Below are positions 7,878 to 16,974 of a stretch of DNA of 64,000 nt, piece by piece. The notes under the pieces are model-generated. The model did not search any database, was not told the origin of the DNA, and saw only the letters and a list, made by a program, of their open reading frames with translations. The translations under genes and the position numbers were made by a program. Each line of letters opens with the position of its first letter. The stretch's first letter is position 1. The DNA is taken from the NCBI RefSeq assembly GCF_000296385.1, contig NZ_JH815185.1, forward strand, positions 1,382,684 through 1,446,683. Direction: 5' to 3'. The DNA is from Lachnoanaerobaculum sp. OBRC5-5. GTDB taxonomy: Bacteria; Bacillota; Clostridia; Lachnospirales; Lachnospiraceae.

Positions 7878-9020
7878 CTATTTCAGCACTTCTCTGGCTA
7901 TAACAACCTTGTGAATCTCTGAAGTACCTTCGTATATTTCTGTTATTTTTGCATCACGATACATTCTTTCTAATGGGTAGTCTCTCATATATCCATATCC
8001 TCCATGTATCTGTAACGCCTTATCTGTTACTTCAACGGCTACCTTTGATGCATTAAACTTTGCAATAGCAGCCTCTTTTGTATACGGCATACCGCTTACT
8101 TTAAGGCTTGCCGCTCTATATGTCATCCATCTTGCACACTCAACCTTTGTAGCCATTTCCGCCAGATACCACTGTAATCCCTGCAATGAAGAAATCGGTC
8201 TGCCAAATTGTACTCTTTCCTTTGTGTACTTTACGCTTTCATCCAATGCACCTGCCGCAATTCCAACAGCCTGTGCCGCAATTCCTATTCTTGCACCGTC
8301 AAGTGCAGTCATCGCAATCTTAAAGCCCTTTCCAAGAGGACCGATAAGATTATCTTTAGGAACTCTGCAATTATCAAATATGAGTTCTGCCGTTTCAGAT
8401 CCGTGCAGTCCCATCTTATCTTCAATCTTACCTATTGAAAATCCCGGAGTTCCACGCTCCACAAGTATACAGCTAAGCCCCTTGGTCTTTAATTCAGGTG
8501 ATGTAAGAGCAAATACCAATACATACTTTGCCAATCCTCCGCCTGTTATAAAGCATTTTGTACCGTTTAGAACATACTCTTGTGTACTCTCATCAAATAT
8601 TGCAGTTGTTCTTGCACTTCCCGCATCAGATCCGGCATTCGGCTCGGTGAGGGCAAATGCCCCCAACTCACCACCTGCACATACTACAGGTAAATACTTT
8701 TGTTTTTGTTCTTCAGTACCGAACTTTTCCAGTACGGAAGCAAATATAGTATGTATTGAAAGTGTTGCAGCGGTAGAACCGCAATGTTTTGCTATCTCTT
8801 CCACAGCAATTATCTTTTCGATATCGCTGCCTCCGCTTCCTCCATATTTTTCTTCAGTTCCTATACCGGTTAATCCCATCTTGGTCATCTCCAAAAATAA
8901 ATCTTTTGGAAATTTTCCGCTTCTGTCTATTTCTTCAGCTCTTGGTTTTACCACATTTTCACTGAAGTCGGCTACAGTTTTTTTCAGCATCAACTGTGCT
9001 TTGGAAAAATTAAAATCCAT
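7878..9020 (-). CDS. Acyl-CoA dehydrogenase, probable acryloyl-CoA reductase
   Basis: A 380-residue FAD flavoprotein of the short-chain acyl-CoA dehydrogenase family. Seen: AFALTEPNAGSDA (FAD/substrate loop), CFITGGG, the GRPISSLQGLQWYLAEM helix, and the C-terminal QIHGGYGYMRDYPLERMYRD followed by IYEGTSEI, whose Glu is the catalytic base in this family. By itself it could be a butyryl-CoA dehydrogenase. Its position between a CoA-transferase/ammonia-lyase fusion and etfBA, as in beta-alanine fermentation, argues for reduction of acrylyl-CoA to propionyl-CoA (or methylacrylyl-CoA to isobutyryl-CoA). No crotonase, thiolase or 3-hydroxybutyryl-CoA dehydrogenase gene is nearby, which speaks against butyrate synthesis. 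Confidence 0.9.
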   Translation of the reverse strand: MDFNFSKAQLMLKKTVADFSENVVKPRAEEIDRSGKFPKDLFLEMTKMGLTGIGTEEKYGGSGGSDIEKIIAVEEIAKHCGSTAATLSIHTIFASVLEKFGTEEQKQKYLPVVCAGGELGAFALTEPNAGSDAGSARTTAIFDESTQEYVLNGTKCFITGGGLAKYVLVFALTSPELKTKGLSCILVERGTPGFSIGKIEDKMGLHGSETAELIFDNCRVPKDNLIGPLGKGFKIAMTALDGARIGIAAQAVGIAAGALDESVKYTKERVQFGRPISSLQGLQWYLAEMATKVECARWMTYRAASLKVSGMPYTKEAAIAKFNASKVAVEVTDKALQIHGGYGYMRDYPLERMYRDAKITEIYEGTSEIHKVVIAREVLK

Positions 9021-9033
9021 TTCTTTTCCTCCA

Positions 9034-10602
9034 CTAGATTACGCCTTCTTCTTTTAATTGTTTCAATGTTTCATCATCAAAGCCGTAAACCTCTTTATTA
9101 TGTTGTCCAAGTAGCGGTGCCGGAGCATCTACGCTTCCCGGTGTTTCGCTAAGCTTTATAGGACAACCCTGTATATACATATCACCGATAGTAGGATGCT
9201 CAACATGTACCATCATCTCTCTTGCCTTGAAATGTGGATGTTCTATCGCTTCCTTCATATCAAGTATCTGTCCGCAAGGTATTCCTACCTCTTCAAACAT
9301 ACTCTCTACTTCTGCCTTACCTCTTTGCTTTACCCAATCCACAATTATCTCATGTAAACCGTCATTGTAATTTTTAATTCTGAGATCATTGGTTGCAAAT
9401 TTTTCATTTGTAACAAGGTCCGGTCTGCCTATTACATCACAGAATACCTTGAACAGCTTATCTGTACCTACTCCAAGCGCTATATATCCGTCCTTCGCCT
9501 CATATACATTGAATGGTGAAACTGTAGCATCAATATTTCCCTGTCTCTGAGGTATAATTCCCTTAAGGGTTGTATAGATTATTGCATTTTCAAGCAATGT
9601 GAATATAGTATCTGCCATAGCCACATCTACCTGCTGACCTTCACCGGTTACATTTCTTCTGTAAAGAGCCATAAGTACACCGACGCAAAGATAAATTCCG
9701 GTAACATTGTCGGCTACCGATACACCACATTTTACAGGAGGGGCATCTGTATAACCTGTAAGATTTATCATACCGCCCAAAGCCTGTGCAACGATATCAT
9801 AGCACGGTCTGTTTGAGAAAGGTCCATACTGTCCAAAACCGCTACCTGAAGCATAAATTATCCTTGGATTTATCTTCTTTAATGTCTCATAGTCAACTTG
9901 TAATTTCTTTGTTACTCCGACTCTGAAGTTTTCTACCACCACATCAGCCTCTCTGACAAGGTCATAGAAAATCTCTCTTCCTTTTTCAGTCTTTAAGTTA
10001 AGAGTAACTCCCTTTTTGTTTCTGTTTATAAATGCATAAAATCCGCTCTCACCGCTATTGTCATCCATTGGAGGCCAATATCTTGACTGATCACCTGTAA
10101 GAGGCTCTATCTTTATAACCTCAGCACCGTTGTCTGCTAAAAGTGCGGTACAGAAAGGACCGTTATATGCATGTGTAAGGTCAAGAACTTTCAACCCCTC
10201 AAGCGCTTTTGCCTTCTTTTTCTCTTTTTTTTCCGGAATAATATATTCAAAAATACATACGGTTGAAAGAGGAGGATCTTCCAAAACATCTATAGAGCTT
10301 TCAAACTCAGGCTCCTCAGGGATAACCGCAACCTTAAAAGAACGTACTTCTATAATTGCTCTACCGTTTTCTTCACCCAAAAGTCTCGCCTTATACTCCA
10401 TATAATCTCTGGCAAAACATGGCACAAACAATCTTACTTTTCTTACCTTTGCACATCTGCTCTGATTTCCATAAACCTTGGTCATCAATCTGTTTGCGGT
10501 ATCTTCCATCAAAGTAATAGACCTTGCACCGTTTACAACTCCTCCACCGTAGAAAACATCTCTATCGGACATTCTATATCTTAATGTAACTTCAGTACTC
10601 AT
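9034..10602 (-). CDS. Fusion: ammonia-lyase-like hotdog domain + family III CoA-transferase
   Basis: A 522-residue protein with two domains. Residues ~1-125 match the small beta-alanyl-CoA/3-aminobutyryl-CoA ammonia-lyase (Acl/Kal) family as I recall it: an N-terminal FYGGGVVNGARS segment and, near residue 75, DYMEYKARL...SFKVAV. Its middle is altered (YGN instead of DGD). After a Lys-rich linker (KKEKKKAKALEG), residues ~132-522 are a CaiB/BaiF CoA-transferase with LDLTHAYNGPFCTALLADNG, NLKTEKGREIF and the likely catalytic Asp in RPCYDIVAQALGG. The probable job is activation of beta-alanine to its CoA ester coupled to deamination. The lone hotdog gene upstream looks like the complementary lyase half. 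The domain fusion itself is seen; the activity is inferred from context. Confidence 0.85.
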   Translation of the reverse strand: MSTEVTLRYRMSDRDVFYGGGVVNGARSITLMEDTANRLMTKVYGNQSRCAKVRKVRLFVPCFARDYMEYKARLLGEENGRAIIEVRSFKVAVIPEEPEFESSIDVLEDPPLSTVCIFEYIIPEKKEKKKAKALEGLKVLDLTHAYNGPFCTALLADNGAEVIKIEPLTGDQSRYWPPMDDNSGESGFYAFINRNKKGVTLNLKTEKGREIFYDLVREADVVVENFRVGVTKKLQVDYETLKKINPRIIYASGSGFGQYGPFSNRPCYDIVAQALGGMINLTGYTDAPPVKCGVSVADNVTGIYLCVGVLMALYRRNVTGEGQQVDVAMADTIFTLLENAIIYTTLKGIIPQRQGNIDATVSPFNVYEAKDGYIALGVGTDKLFKVFCDVIGRPDLVTNEKFATNDLRIKNYNDGLHEIIVDWVKQRGKAEVESMFEEVGIPCGQILDMKEAIEHPHFKAREMMVHVEHPTIGDMYIQGCPIKLSETPGSVDAPAPLLGQHNKEVYGFDDETLKQLKEEGVI

Positions 10603-10614
10603 AATACCCCCTTA

Positions 10615-11070
10615 TTAAAGATCAAGTTCTCTCCAAGGGTCAATAACTTCACCACTTGGCTGATTTCCACGTTGTAATTCTTTCTTTACTACAAGTACTA
10701 CAGTACCTTCAGTAATCAATTTTGGAGGATCAAAATAATACATATCTCCCGGATTTGCATCTTTGATACCCATTCTGTAAGCAGGTGTTGCAACCTTATA
10801 TGTACTTATTCTACAGGTTCTTGATGTATTTCCCACCTTTAGCATCTCTGCTCTAAAATTAAGTTGATCACCTACATACGCATCTTCATACAGTTCAACA
10901 TCTGTATATCCAAGGCACAAAGATTCATCACCGTCATTTAATATCATCAACTCTGTTTCAACATCACCGATAAAATCAAACTGTCTTCCAAACGGTATTT
11001 TTCCGTCTACATTATTTGCATCGGCAGTTGTCATATTGTAATTTAATTCCGCTACTTTTCTAACACTCAT
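10615..11070 (-). CDS. Hotdog-fold protein, probable beta-alanyl-CoA ammonia-lyase subunit
   Basis: A 151-residue cytoplasmic protein. FIGDVETELMILNDGDESLCLGYTD, then AYVGDQLNFRAEMLKVGNTS and STYKVAT reproduce the pattern of beta-alanyl-CoA:ammonia-lyase of Clostridium propionicum and of lysine-fermentation Kal (from memory; shown here in pieces). Those enzymes eliminate NH3 from 3-aminoacyl-CoA to give the enoyl-CoA. The N-terminal NGAR segment of the family is missing here but is kept in the hotdog half of the next gene, 12 bp downstream, so the two may form a heteromeric active site. SD AGAGGTG precedes the ATG. Confidence 0.8.
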   Translation of the reverse strand: MSVRKVAELNYNMTTADANNVDGKIPFGRQFDFIGDVETELMILNDGDESLCLGYTDVELYEDAYVGDQLNFRAEMLKVGNTSRTCRISTYKVATPAYRMGIKDANPGDMYYFDPPKLITEGTVVLVVKKELQRGNQPSGEVIDPWRELDL

Positions 11071-11093
11071 TTCACACCTCTGTTCTACTGTAA

Positions 11094-11122
11094 TGTTGGG
11101 GCCAAAATATTTGACCCCAACA
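11094..11122 (-). promoter_or_regulatory. Strong intercistronic hairpin
   Basis: Between the amidohydrolase and hotdog genes the RNA forms a 13-bp stem (TGTTGGGGTCAAA with TTTGGCCCCAACA, one G-U pair) with a 3-nt loop. No proper U-run follows, so it is more likely a partial attenuator or mRNA processing/stability element than a full terminator. Confidence 0.6.
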
Positions 11123-11133
11123 CTTAAATCATA

Positions 11134-12390
11134 TTATTGAGCATCACACTTCAATACTGCATTCAAAAGTACACTGGCACCCTTTGTACACTGCTCAACC
11201 GGTGTAAACTCCTCTTCGCAATGTGAGTGTCCGTCCTTTGAAGGTACAAATATCATTGTAGTAGGCATCATATAGCTTACAAACTGTGCATCATGTCCTG
11301 CACCTGAGTTAATTCTCTGATTTGAATATCCGAGCTCATTTACAGCTTCTGTTACATAACCTACCAGCTTCTCATCATAGTAAACTGTGTCTCGTGACCA
11401 TGCCCTCTCATAACCTGTAGTACAGCCTACTATTTCCTTCGGCATATTCTTTATTACTTCAACAACCTGCTCTATAACCTTAGGATCCTCATGTCTTGCA
11501 TCAATCGAGAACTCTACAAAATCAGGAATAACTGTATGTACATTTGGATGACATACTATCTCACCTGTGGTATATACTAGTGCCTTATCAAGCTTATCAA
11601 GCTCATCATGAAGATACTGTAAAAGCTTTGCAGCTGCATATAATGCATCTTTTCTATATGGCATAGGAGTTGTTCCTGCATGATCTGACTGTCCGAACGC
11701 TTTGATTCTGTAGTTTATCATTCCAAGAACACAGGTAACTATTCCGATATCATTCTTTGCAGCCTCAAGGATAGGTCCCTGCTCAATATGAAGCTCGAAC
11801 ATTGCCTTATAATCCTTAGGATTTAATCTGTTTGCTACATCTCCCTTATAGCCGCTTGCTTCAAGGGCCTCTTTAAATGTCTTATTCTTATCAAGGACTG
11901 AAGTTGATGAAAGCATATCCTCATGCTTAAATTTCTTTCCAATCTCTTCAGGTAAGTAATCATTACAGATAACTCCTGATGACATCATAGCCGGTGGATA
12001 TAAAGATCCTTCCTCATTTGTCCAAATCATTGCTACGAGATTGTGCTTATGAGGTATCTTTTGCTCTGCAACAGACTCCAAGACCTCCATAGCTCCCATT
12101 ACACCTAAAATACCGTCATAGTTTCCACCGTTTCTAACCGAATCGGAATGTGAAGCCATAACAATTGCAGGTAATGTAGGATCGCTGCCCTCTAATGTTG
12201 CATACATATTTGCCATATCATCGGTCTTTATTTTTGCACCTATAGCTTCCATTCTTCTTTTGAATTCAGCTCTTGCCATAAGATTTTCTTTTGAAAGAGA
12301 ATATCTTGTGATACCGCCATGTCCTGCATCACCAAACTGACTCATGGTCTTGATTTTATCTGCCATTCTATCTTCGCTACACTTATACAT
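11134..12390 (-). CDS. Zn-dependent M20-family amidohydrolase, probable N-carbamoyl-beta-alanine amidohydrolase
   Basis: A 418-residue binuclear metal hydrolase. Metal ligands are in SHSDSVRNGGNYDGILGVMG (His, Asp) and TNEEG (Glu), with the ELHIEQGP motif and a dimerisation lid domain around residues 220-330 (GQSDHAGTTPMPYRKDA). This is the carbamoylase/allantoate amidohydrolase branch (HyuC, AllC, AmaB, beta-ureidopropionase). Position after dihydropyrimidinase and PreTA favours hydrolysis of N-carbamoyl-beta-alanine to beta-alanine, CO2 and NH3. Allantoate amidohydrolase is the main alternative, but no allantoin genes are here. The ATG at 12390 is preceded by AGGGGGT. Confidence 0.85.
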   Translation of the reverse strand: MYKCSEDRMADKIKTMSQFGDAGHGGITRYSLSKENLMARAEFKRRMEAIGAKIKTDDMANMYATLEGSDPTLPAIVMASHSDSVRNGGNYDGILGVMGAMEVLESVAEQKIPHKHNLVAMIWTNEEGSLYPPAMMSSGVICNDYLPEEIGKKFKHEDMLSSTSVLDKNKTFKEALEASGYKGDVANRLNPKDYKAMFELHIEQGPILEAAKNDIGIVTCVLGMINYRIKAFGQSDHAGTTPMPYRKDALYAAAKLLQYLHDELDKLDKALVYTTGEIVCHPNVHTVIPDFVEFSIDARHEDPKVIEQVVEVIKNMPKEIVGCTTGYERAWSRDTVYYDEKLVGYVTEAVNELGYSNQRINSGAGHDAQFVSYMMPTTMIFVPSKDGHSHCEEEFTPVEQCTKGASVLLNAVLKCDAQ

Positions 12391-12427
12391 ATTACCCCCT
12401 ATTAAAACAACATATTATTTAAAATCG

Positions 12428-12462
12428 TACTGCCACTACCTATATATAAAGCAGTGACAGTA
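12428..12462 (-). promoter_or_regulatory. Intercistronic hairpin between hydA and amidohydrolase gene
   Basis: RNA arms TACTGTCACT and AGTGGCAGTA pair over 10 bp with one G-U around a 15-nt loop; a short U-rich stretch (GATTTTAAAT) follows. It could act as a weak attenuator or stabilise the upstream message. Confidence 0.5.
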
Positions 12463-12481
12463 AAATACAATCATTAATACT

Positions 12482-13852
12482 TTAACTTCTAGGTACTCTC
12501 TTTACGAATCTACCCATTCCAGGCTTTCCTACGAAATCTCCGTTATCATAGACAAGCTGTCCTCTAAGAAATGTCTTTACAGGATATCCATGAAGCTTCT
12601 TTCCTTCCCATATGGTATGGTCATAGTCGGAATGCATATTATTTACACTTATTGTAAAATACTTATCTCTGTCATAAATAACTATATCCGCATCATTCCC
12701 TACTCTGACTCCGCCCTTCTTATCACATCCGAATATTCTTGCCGGATTTGTTGAGCAAAGAGCTACCGCCTGTGAGAAAGTGATTTTGCCTGAATTAGCT
12801 GCATCAAGCATATATGGATACATATTTTCTACACCTGCACATCCGTTTGGAATCTTTGTAAAGTCGTCAATTCCCCAATCCTTTTCATAACTCTGGAACG
12901 GACAATGATCGGTCGCAACAACATCAACCTGATTTTTCTTTATAGCTTCCCAAAGAGCCTGTCTGCTTTCCTCGCCCTTTATAGGAGGTGAACATACAAA
13001 GTTTCTTCCGTCCTCTCTCTTATATACCTCGCATGTAAACTCAAGGTACTGTGGACAGGTCTCCACATAAATAGGTACGCCCTCTTTCTTGCCTTCTATA
13101 CATGCCTCAAGGCCTTCCTTGTCAGCCATATGAACAATGTATAGCGGTGCATCCAAATGCTTACACCAATGCAAAGCTCTTCTGTCGGCTTCAGCCTCAA
13201 CAAACTCCTGACGTGCCAGATAGTGATACCAAGGACTTAAGTTTCCTTCTTTTTTAAACTTAGCTTCAAAATAATCTATCATATCGGAATTCTCTGCATG
13301 AACATTTACCAATGCTCCAAGTTCCTTCGCTCTGAGAAGCAAAGTCGCAAACATTCCGTCATCTACCATCATTCCGGCTTTTTTGTATACCATGAAGCAT
13401 TTGTAAGAAGTAATACCTTCTTTAACGGCTTCTTCCATCTCTTCAAGTATCTGACCGTCATTAAAGTCTGTAATTATACAATGAGATGCCCAGTCTACAC
13501 AGGCTTCTTTTTCAAGAATGGCTTTTTTGGAATTTACCAAATCCATAATAGTGCCACCTTTTCTCTGAACCGGATAGTCAAATATTGTAGTAACACCTCC
13601 ACAGGCTGCAGCTCTGGTACCTGAAAGGTAACTGTCTGCAGATATTGTTCCTCCGAAAGGCATAGCCAGATGAGTATGTACATCCAATGCTCCCGGAAGC
13701 ACAAGCTTTCCTGTAGCATCCACTACTTCCTTTGCATCCATGTCAAGATTCATTCCCATCTCAACAATCTTACCGTCTTTTACACCCACGTCACACGGGA
13801 ACATATCCGTTGCCGTAACTACAGTTCCACCCTTAATAATTAAATCTAACAT
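12482..13852 (-). CDS. hydA: Dihydropyrimidinase / D-hydantoinase
   Basis: Opens the ring of 5,6-dihydrouracil (or dihydrothymine) to the N-carbamoyl-beta-amino acid. The 456-residue amidohydrolase shows the zinc motif [12 protein letters not shown], the lysine to be carboxylated in [13 protein letters not shown], further metal histidines in VNVHAEN and [10 protein letters not shown], and the catalytic Asp in [10 protein letters not shown]-terminal [10 protein letters not shown] belongs to the beta-sandwich domain. It is 20 bp downstream of preA, matching reductive pyrimidine catabolism. Its hydantoinase relatives act on 5-substituted hydantoins; context decides for dihydropyrimidines. Confidence 0.92.
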   Translation of the reverse strand: MLDLIIKGGTVVTATDMFPCDVGVKDGKIVEMGMNLDMDAKEVVDATGKLVLPGALDVHTHLAMPFGGTISADSYLSGTRAAACGGVTTIFDYPVQRKGGTIMDLVNSKKAILEKEACVDWASHCIITDFNDGQILEEMEEAVKEGITSYKCFMVYKKAGMMVDDGMFATLLLRAKELGALVNVHAENSDMIDYFEAKFKKEGNLSPWYHYLARQEFVEAEADRRALHWCKHLDAPLYIVHMADKEGLEACIEGKKEGVPIYVETCPQYLEFTCEVYKREDGRNFVCSPPIKGEESRQALWEAIKKNQVDVVATDHCPFQSYEKDWGIDDFTKIPNGCAGVENMYPYMLDAANSGKITFSQAVALCSTNPARIFGCDKKGGVRVGNDADIVIYDRDKYFTISVNNMHSDYDHTIWEGKKLHGYPVKTFLRGQLVYDNGDFVGKPGMGRFVKRVPRS

Positions 13853-13872
13853 AGATCAACCCCCCTGATATA

Positions 13873-15135
13873 TTATAGATAACTATTAGTTTCCTTTAAA
13901 TTTATGGTATGATTATCATTCTTATCTTTATAAACGAGTTTACCCGGCTGTATACAATGCATTACCGGACAAACATTTAAGCAGAGATGACATCCTACAC
14001 ATTTATCTTCATTTATTGTAGGTACTCTGGTTGCATAGTCATATTCAATAGCCTGATGTGCCGCATCAAAGCATGATACATAACATCTTCCACATCCGAC
14101 ACATTTTTCTTTATCAATCTGAACCAGAATCTTATATGATCTGTCCAAATCATCAGCTCCCACAATATTTCCTACAGCAGTGCCCACTATATCCTGAAGT
14201 TTATTGATTCCGTAATCATTCATATAATGTGACATACCGCTTATCATATCTTCAACAATTCTATATCCATATTGCATTACTGCAGTTGTTACCTGAAGAT
14301 TTGATGCACCTAACATCAAGAATTCAAGACAATCTCTCCAAGTCTCTATACCGCCCATTCCTGTTATAGGAACTTTACTTACAATAGGATCATGCATTAA
14401 ATCCGATATAAATCTAAGTGCAATAGGTTTTACCGCCGCTCCGGAATATCCTGATATTGCAGATTTTCCGTTGACAACCGGCATTCCTGTTCTTAAGTTT
14501 ATATCAAGATTTGTAATAGATTTTACTGTATTGATTGCAGCTATTCCTTTTGCACCGCCTTCTATAGCAGCTCTTGCAGGAATCTCCATATTTCCAAGAT
14601 TCGGTGTCATCTTTGCTATTATCGGCAATTTAGTACTTGAAGAAGCCACTTCACAATAATGTTTTACCAAATCAGGATTTTGTCCTACATCAGAACCCAT
14701 AGTGGATGATGTCATCTGTGGACATGAGAAATTACACTCAATCATATCCGCTCCGGCCTTTTCAGACTCTTTTGCAAGTATTGCCCACTCGTCATCAGTT
14801 GCGCCCATGATACTTGAAACTATTACTTTATTCGGAAAATCCTTCTTTAGTTGCCTAATAAACTCAAAGTTTACTTCATTCGGCTTATCTGAAGTCATCT
14901 CCATATTCTTAAATCCGGTCCAAGGTGTTCCCTCTTTTGAAGCTATATCAAATCTTGGAGAACATTCATTTGGTATAAAAACACTTATTGTTTTATAAAA
15001 AATACCACCCCAACCGGCTCTCAGTGCCTTAGCACACATCTCGTAATTACTGCCTACAGGTGAAGAAGATAGAAAAAAAGGATTCTCACAATCAACACCC
15101 AAAAAATTTATTGATAAATCTTTTTTCAAAGCCAT
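13873..15135 (-). CDS. preA: NAD-dependent dihydropyrimidine dehydrogenase, catalytic subunit PreA
   Basis: Reduces uracil or thymine to the 5,6-dihydro compound together with PreT. The 420-residue protein has an FMN-binding dihydroorotate-dehydrogenase-like barrel ([76 protein letters not shown]). Its C-terminus carries two 4Fe-4S motifs, [11 protein letters not shown] (residues ~345-355) and [13 protein letters not shown]. This domain order and the close similarity to remembered E. coli PreA make the call firm. It follows preT by 10 bp. Confidence 0.95.
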   Translation of the reverse strand: MALKKDLSINFLGVDCENPFFLSSSPVGSNYEMCAKALRAGWGGIFYKTISVFIPNECSPRFDIASKEGTPWTGFKNMEMTSDKPNEVNFEFIRQLKKDFPNKVIVSSIMGATDDEWAILAKESEKAGADMIECNFSCPQMTSSTMGSDVGQNPDLVKHYCEVASSSTKLPIIAKMTPNLGNMEIPARAAIEGGAKGIAAINTVKSITNLDINLRTGMPVVNGKSAISGYSGAAVKPIALRFISDLMHDPIVSKVPITGMGGIETWRDCLEFLMLGASNLQVTTAVMQYGYRIVEDMISGMSHYMNDYGINKLQDIVGTAVGNIVGADDLDRSYKILVQIDKEKCVGCGRCYVSCFDAAHQAIEYDYATRVPTINEDKCVGCHLCLNVCPVMHCIQPGKLVYKDKNDNHTINLKETNSYL

Positions 15136-15145
15136 ATTAATCTCC

Positions 15146-16354
15146 TCACCTTATATAATCTAATATCTGGTAAGCCGCTTCTTTTCCTTCATGAACAGAC
15201 TCTACCACTGTTATACCGACACCATGTAATGCGTCACCGCCGGTGAATACTCCATCACCTGCCATAAGTCCTTTATAATCCTCTACCTGGTCCTGGCCTA
15301 TAGCAAAGATAACCATATCTGCCTTAAGTGTCATCTCATTATCGTCCTTCATTCCCTTTGCAACAAGAGCCGTTACATGACCGTTTTCCCCACAGATCTT
15401 TTCAGGCGCAAATCCTGTATAAATAGGAATTCCCATATCTCTTACAAAAGAAATCTCTTCAATATTTGCAGGTGCTTCTTCTATAGTTCTTCTATAGCAG
15501 ATACATGTTTTCTCAGCACCCAATTGTCTTGCGGTTGTAGCACAATCCATCGCTACATCACCACCACCGATTACAATTACTCTCTCCGGAAGCTCTTTTG
15601 TCTCACCGGTTCTTGCTTTAAACAAGAAATCAATAGCCGATTCAACGCCCTTAAGCTCGCTTCCTTCTACTGCAACCTTCTTTGAATCCCAAAGTCCGAC
15701 TCCGACAAATACGGCGTCATACTCACTCTTTAGCTTAGGAATATCTTCAAATTTTATTTCCTTATTAAATTCAAACTTTACTCCCAGCTCTTTTATAAGT
15801 TCTATATCAAAATCCACAACTCTGTCGGGAAGTCTTGTAGGTGTAATACCATATCTCAAAACTCCACCGGCCTTAGCCTGCTTTTCAAAAACAGTTGTAT
15901 CCACTCCTGCAAGTGCAAGCTCTCTTGCGCAAGCAAGTGATGCAGGTCCGGCACCTATCAATGCAACTTTTTTTCCGATTTTATTTCCCGCACTGACAAA
16001 TTTTGCCGACATAGCCTGCTCTTCTTCAACCAGATATCTTTGTATTTTACCAATCTGAATCGGCTTATCTATTCCACATCTGCTACACTCTTCTTCACAC
16101 ATTCTGTCATAAGGACATACCCAAGCACATGAACCACCTAACGGATTATTTTCTCTTATTGTTTCCGCAGCACCTTTTATGTTCTTAAATCTCAGTGAGC
16201 GAATGAACTTAGCCGGATCTGTCCCTGCAGGACATCCCTTAGAACAAGGTGCATCTTCACATAGAAGACACCTGGATGCTTCCTCCATGGCAAGTCTGTA
16301 ATTAAAGCCTTCCGACTTCTCCATGCCATATGCCAATTTTAAAATTTTGCTCAT
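15146..16354 (-). CDS. preT: NAD-dependent dihydropyrimidine dehydrogenase subunit PreT
   Basis: Electron-entry subunit (402 residues) of the PreTA dihydropyrimidine dehydrogenase. The N-terminus has the GltD-like iron-sulfur region [18 protein letters not shown] and [19 protein letters not shown]. After it come a FAD Rossmann motif ([18 protein letters not shown]) and a second NAD-binding motif ([21 protein letters not shown]), then ATG-type FAIGQDQ and [13 protein letters not shown]. This is the small-subunit glutamate-synthase fold that feeds electrons from NADH to PreA. It is first of the enzyme genes in the operon, 25 bp after the DUF1097 gene. Confidence 0.94.
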   Translation of the reverse strand: MSKILKLAYGMEKSEGFNYRLAMEEASRCLLCEDAPCSKGCPAGTDPAKFIRSLRFKNIKGAAETIRENNPLGGSCAWVCPYDRMCEEECSRCGIDKPIQIGKIQRYLVEEEQAMSAKFVSAGNKIGKKVALIGAGPASLACARELALAGVDTTVFEKQAKAGGVLRYGITPTRLPDRVVDFDIELIKELGVKFEFNKEIKFEDIPKLKSEYDAVFVGVGLWDSKKVAVEGSELKGVESAIDFLFKARTGETKELPERVIVIGGGDVAMDCATTARQLGAEKTCICYRRTIEEAPANIEEISFVRDMGIPIYTGFAPEKICGENGHVTALVAKGMKDDNEMTLKADMVIFAIGQDQVEDYKGLMAGDGVFTGGDALHGVGITVVESVHEGKEAAYQILDYIR

Positions 16355-16379
16355 ATTAAAACCCCTTACTTTTTGATTC

Positions 16380-16889
16380 TTAATCCTCTAAAAATTTAGC
16401 TATGACCCAGTCTTTTTTATCGGTCTTCTTGAAAAACTTTGCTAAAATAAATCTTCCCAGATAATCTGATGCGAGCCCAACGATATTTCCCAGGATAAAG
16501 CAAATAATAAGCATCTTCCAATTACCACCTGATGCAAATGCACTGAAGCCGCCCATAAATGTGCAAGTTGCAAATCTGGTCAAATCACAATGAGTGATAT
16601 AAATGATAACTCCACTGAAAATTCCTGTTATCAATCCGTTAAACCATAGACTTCCATTTACATTTACACATAGCCAAATTATGGTACATCCTATAAAGAT
16701 TCCCGCCATATTACTGCATAAAGATCTGATAAAACCGTTTTTACCACAACCGGCTGCATAATAAGATGTACATCCTGCAAAGCCTACCCAAGTTGCTATC
16801 AGCGGACCTGCAAACATAGCTGATATATATGTCCATAGACCACATACAATTATGTTTGATATGGTATTTGATATAATAAATCCCGCCAT
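16380..16889 (-). CDS. DUF1097 family membrane protein (putative pyrimidine transporter)
   Basis: A 169-residue inner-membrane protein with about five hydrophobic segments, resembling the DUF1097/YcdZ family. GFAGCTSYYAAGCGKNG and a short lysine-rich C-terminus (KKTDKKDW) are visible. It is the first gene of the pyrimidine operon, directly after the MerR-type promoter and an AAAGGAGGAC ribosome site. Being first in a degradation operon that otherwise lacks a transporter suggests it moves uracil, thymine or beta-alanine, but the family has no settled function that I know. Confidence 0.75.
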   Translation of the reverse strand: MAGFIISNTISNIIVCGLWTYISAMFAGPLIATWVGFAGCTSYYAAGCGKNGFIRSLCSNMAGIFIGCTIIWLCVNVNGSLWFNGLITGIFSGVIIYITHCDLTRFATCTFMGGFSAFASGGNWKMLIICFILGNIVGLASDYLGRFILAKFFKKTDKKDWVIAKFLED

Positions 16890-16974
16890 ACTGTCCTCCT
16901 TTCCTACATATTTTATTTTAAAATGTTAAATAATTAACTATTACTTGTTTAAGAACTTATTTTATTCAATTATT
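16890..16974 (-). promoter_or_regulatory. 5' leader of the pyrimidine operon
   Basis: About 80 AT-rich bases between the predicted start site and the DUF1097 gene, ending in a strong AGGAGGAC site. No riboswitch-like fold was recognised. The remaining intergenic DNA up to 17232, upstream of the promoter, is very AT-rich and holds nothing else I can name. Confidence 0.5.

Noticed and set aside
7057-9020. Butyrate synthesis bcd-etfBA module
   Set aside because: No thiolase, crotonase or hydroxybutyryl-CoA dehydrogenase gene nearby; the context is beta-alanine breakdown.
8224-9057. 277-residue plus-strand frame
   Set aside because: Antisense to the acyl-CoA dehydrogenase gene; no ribosome site and biased composition.
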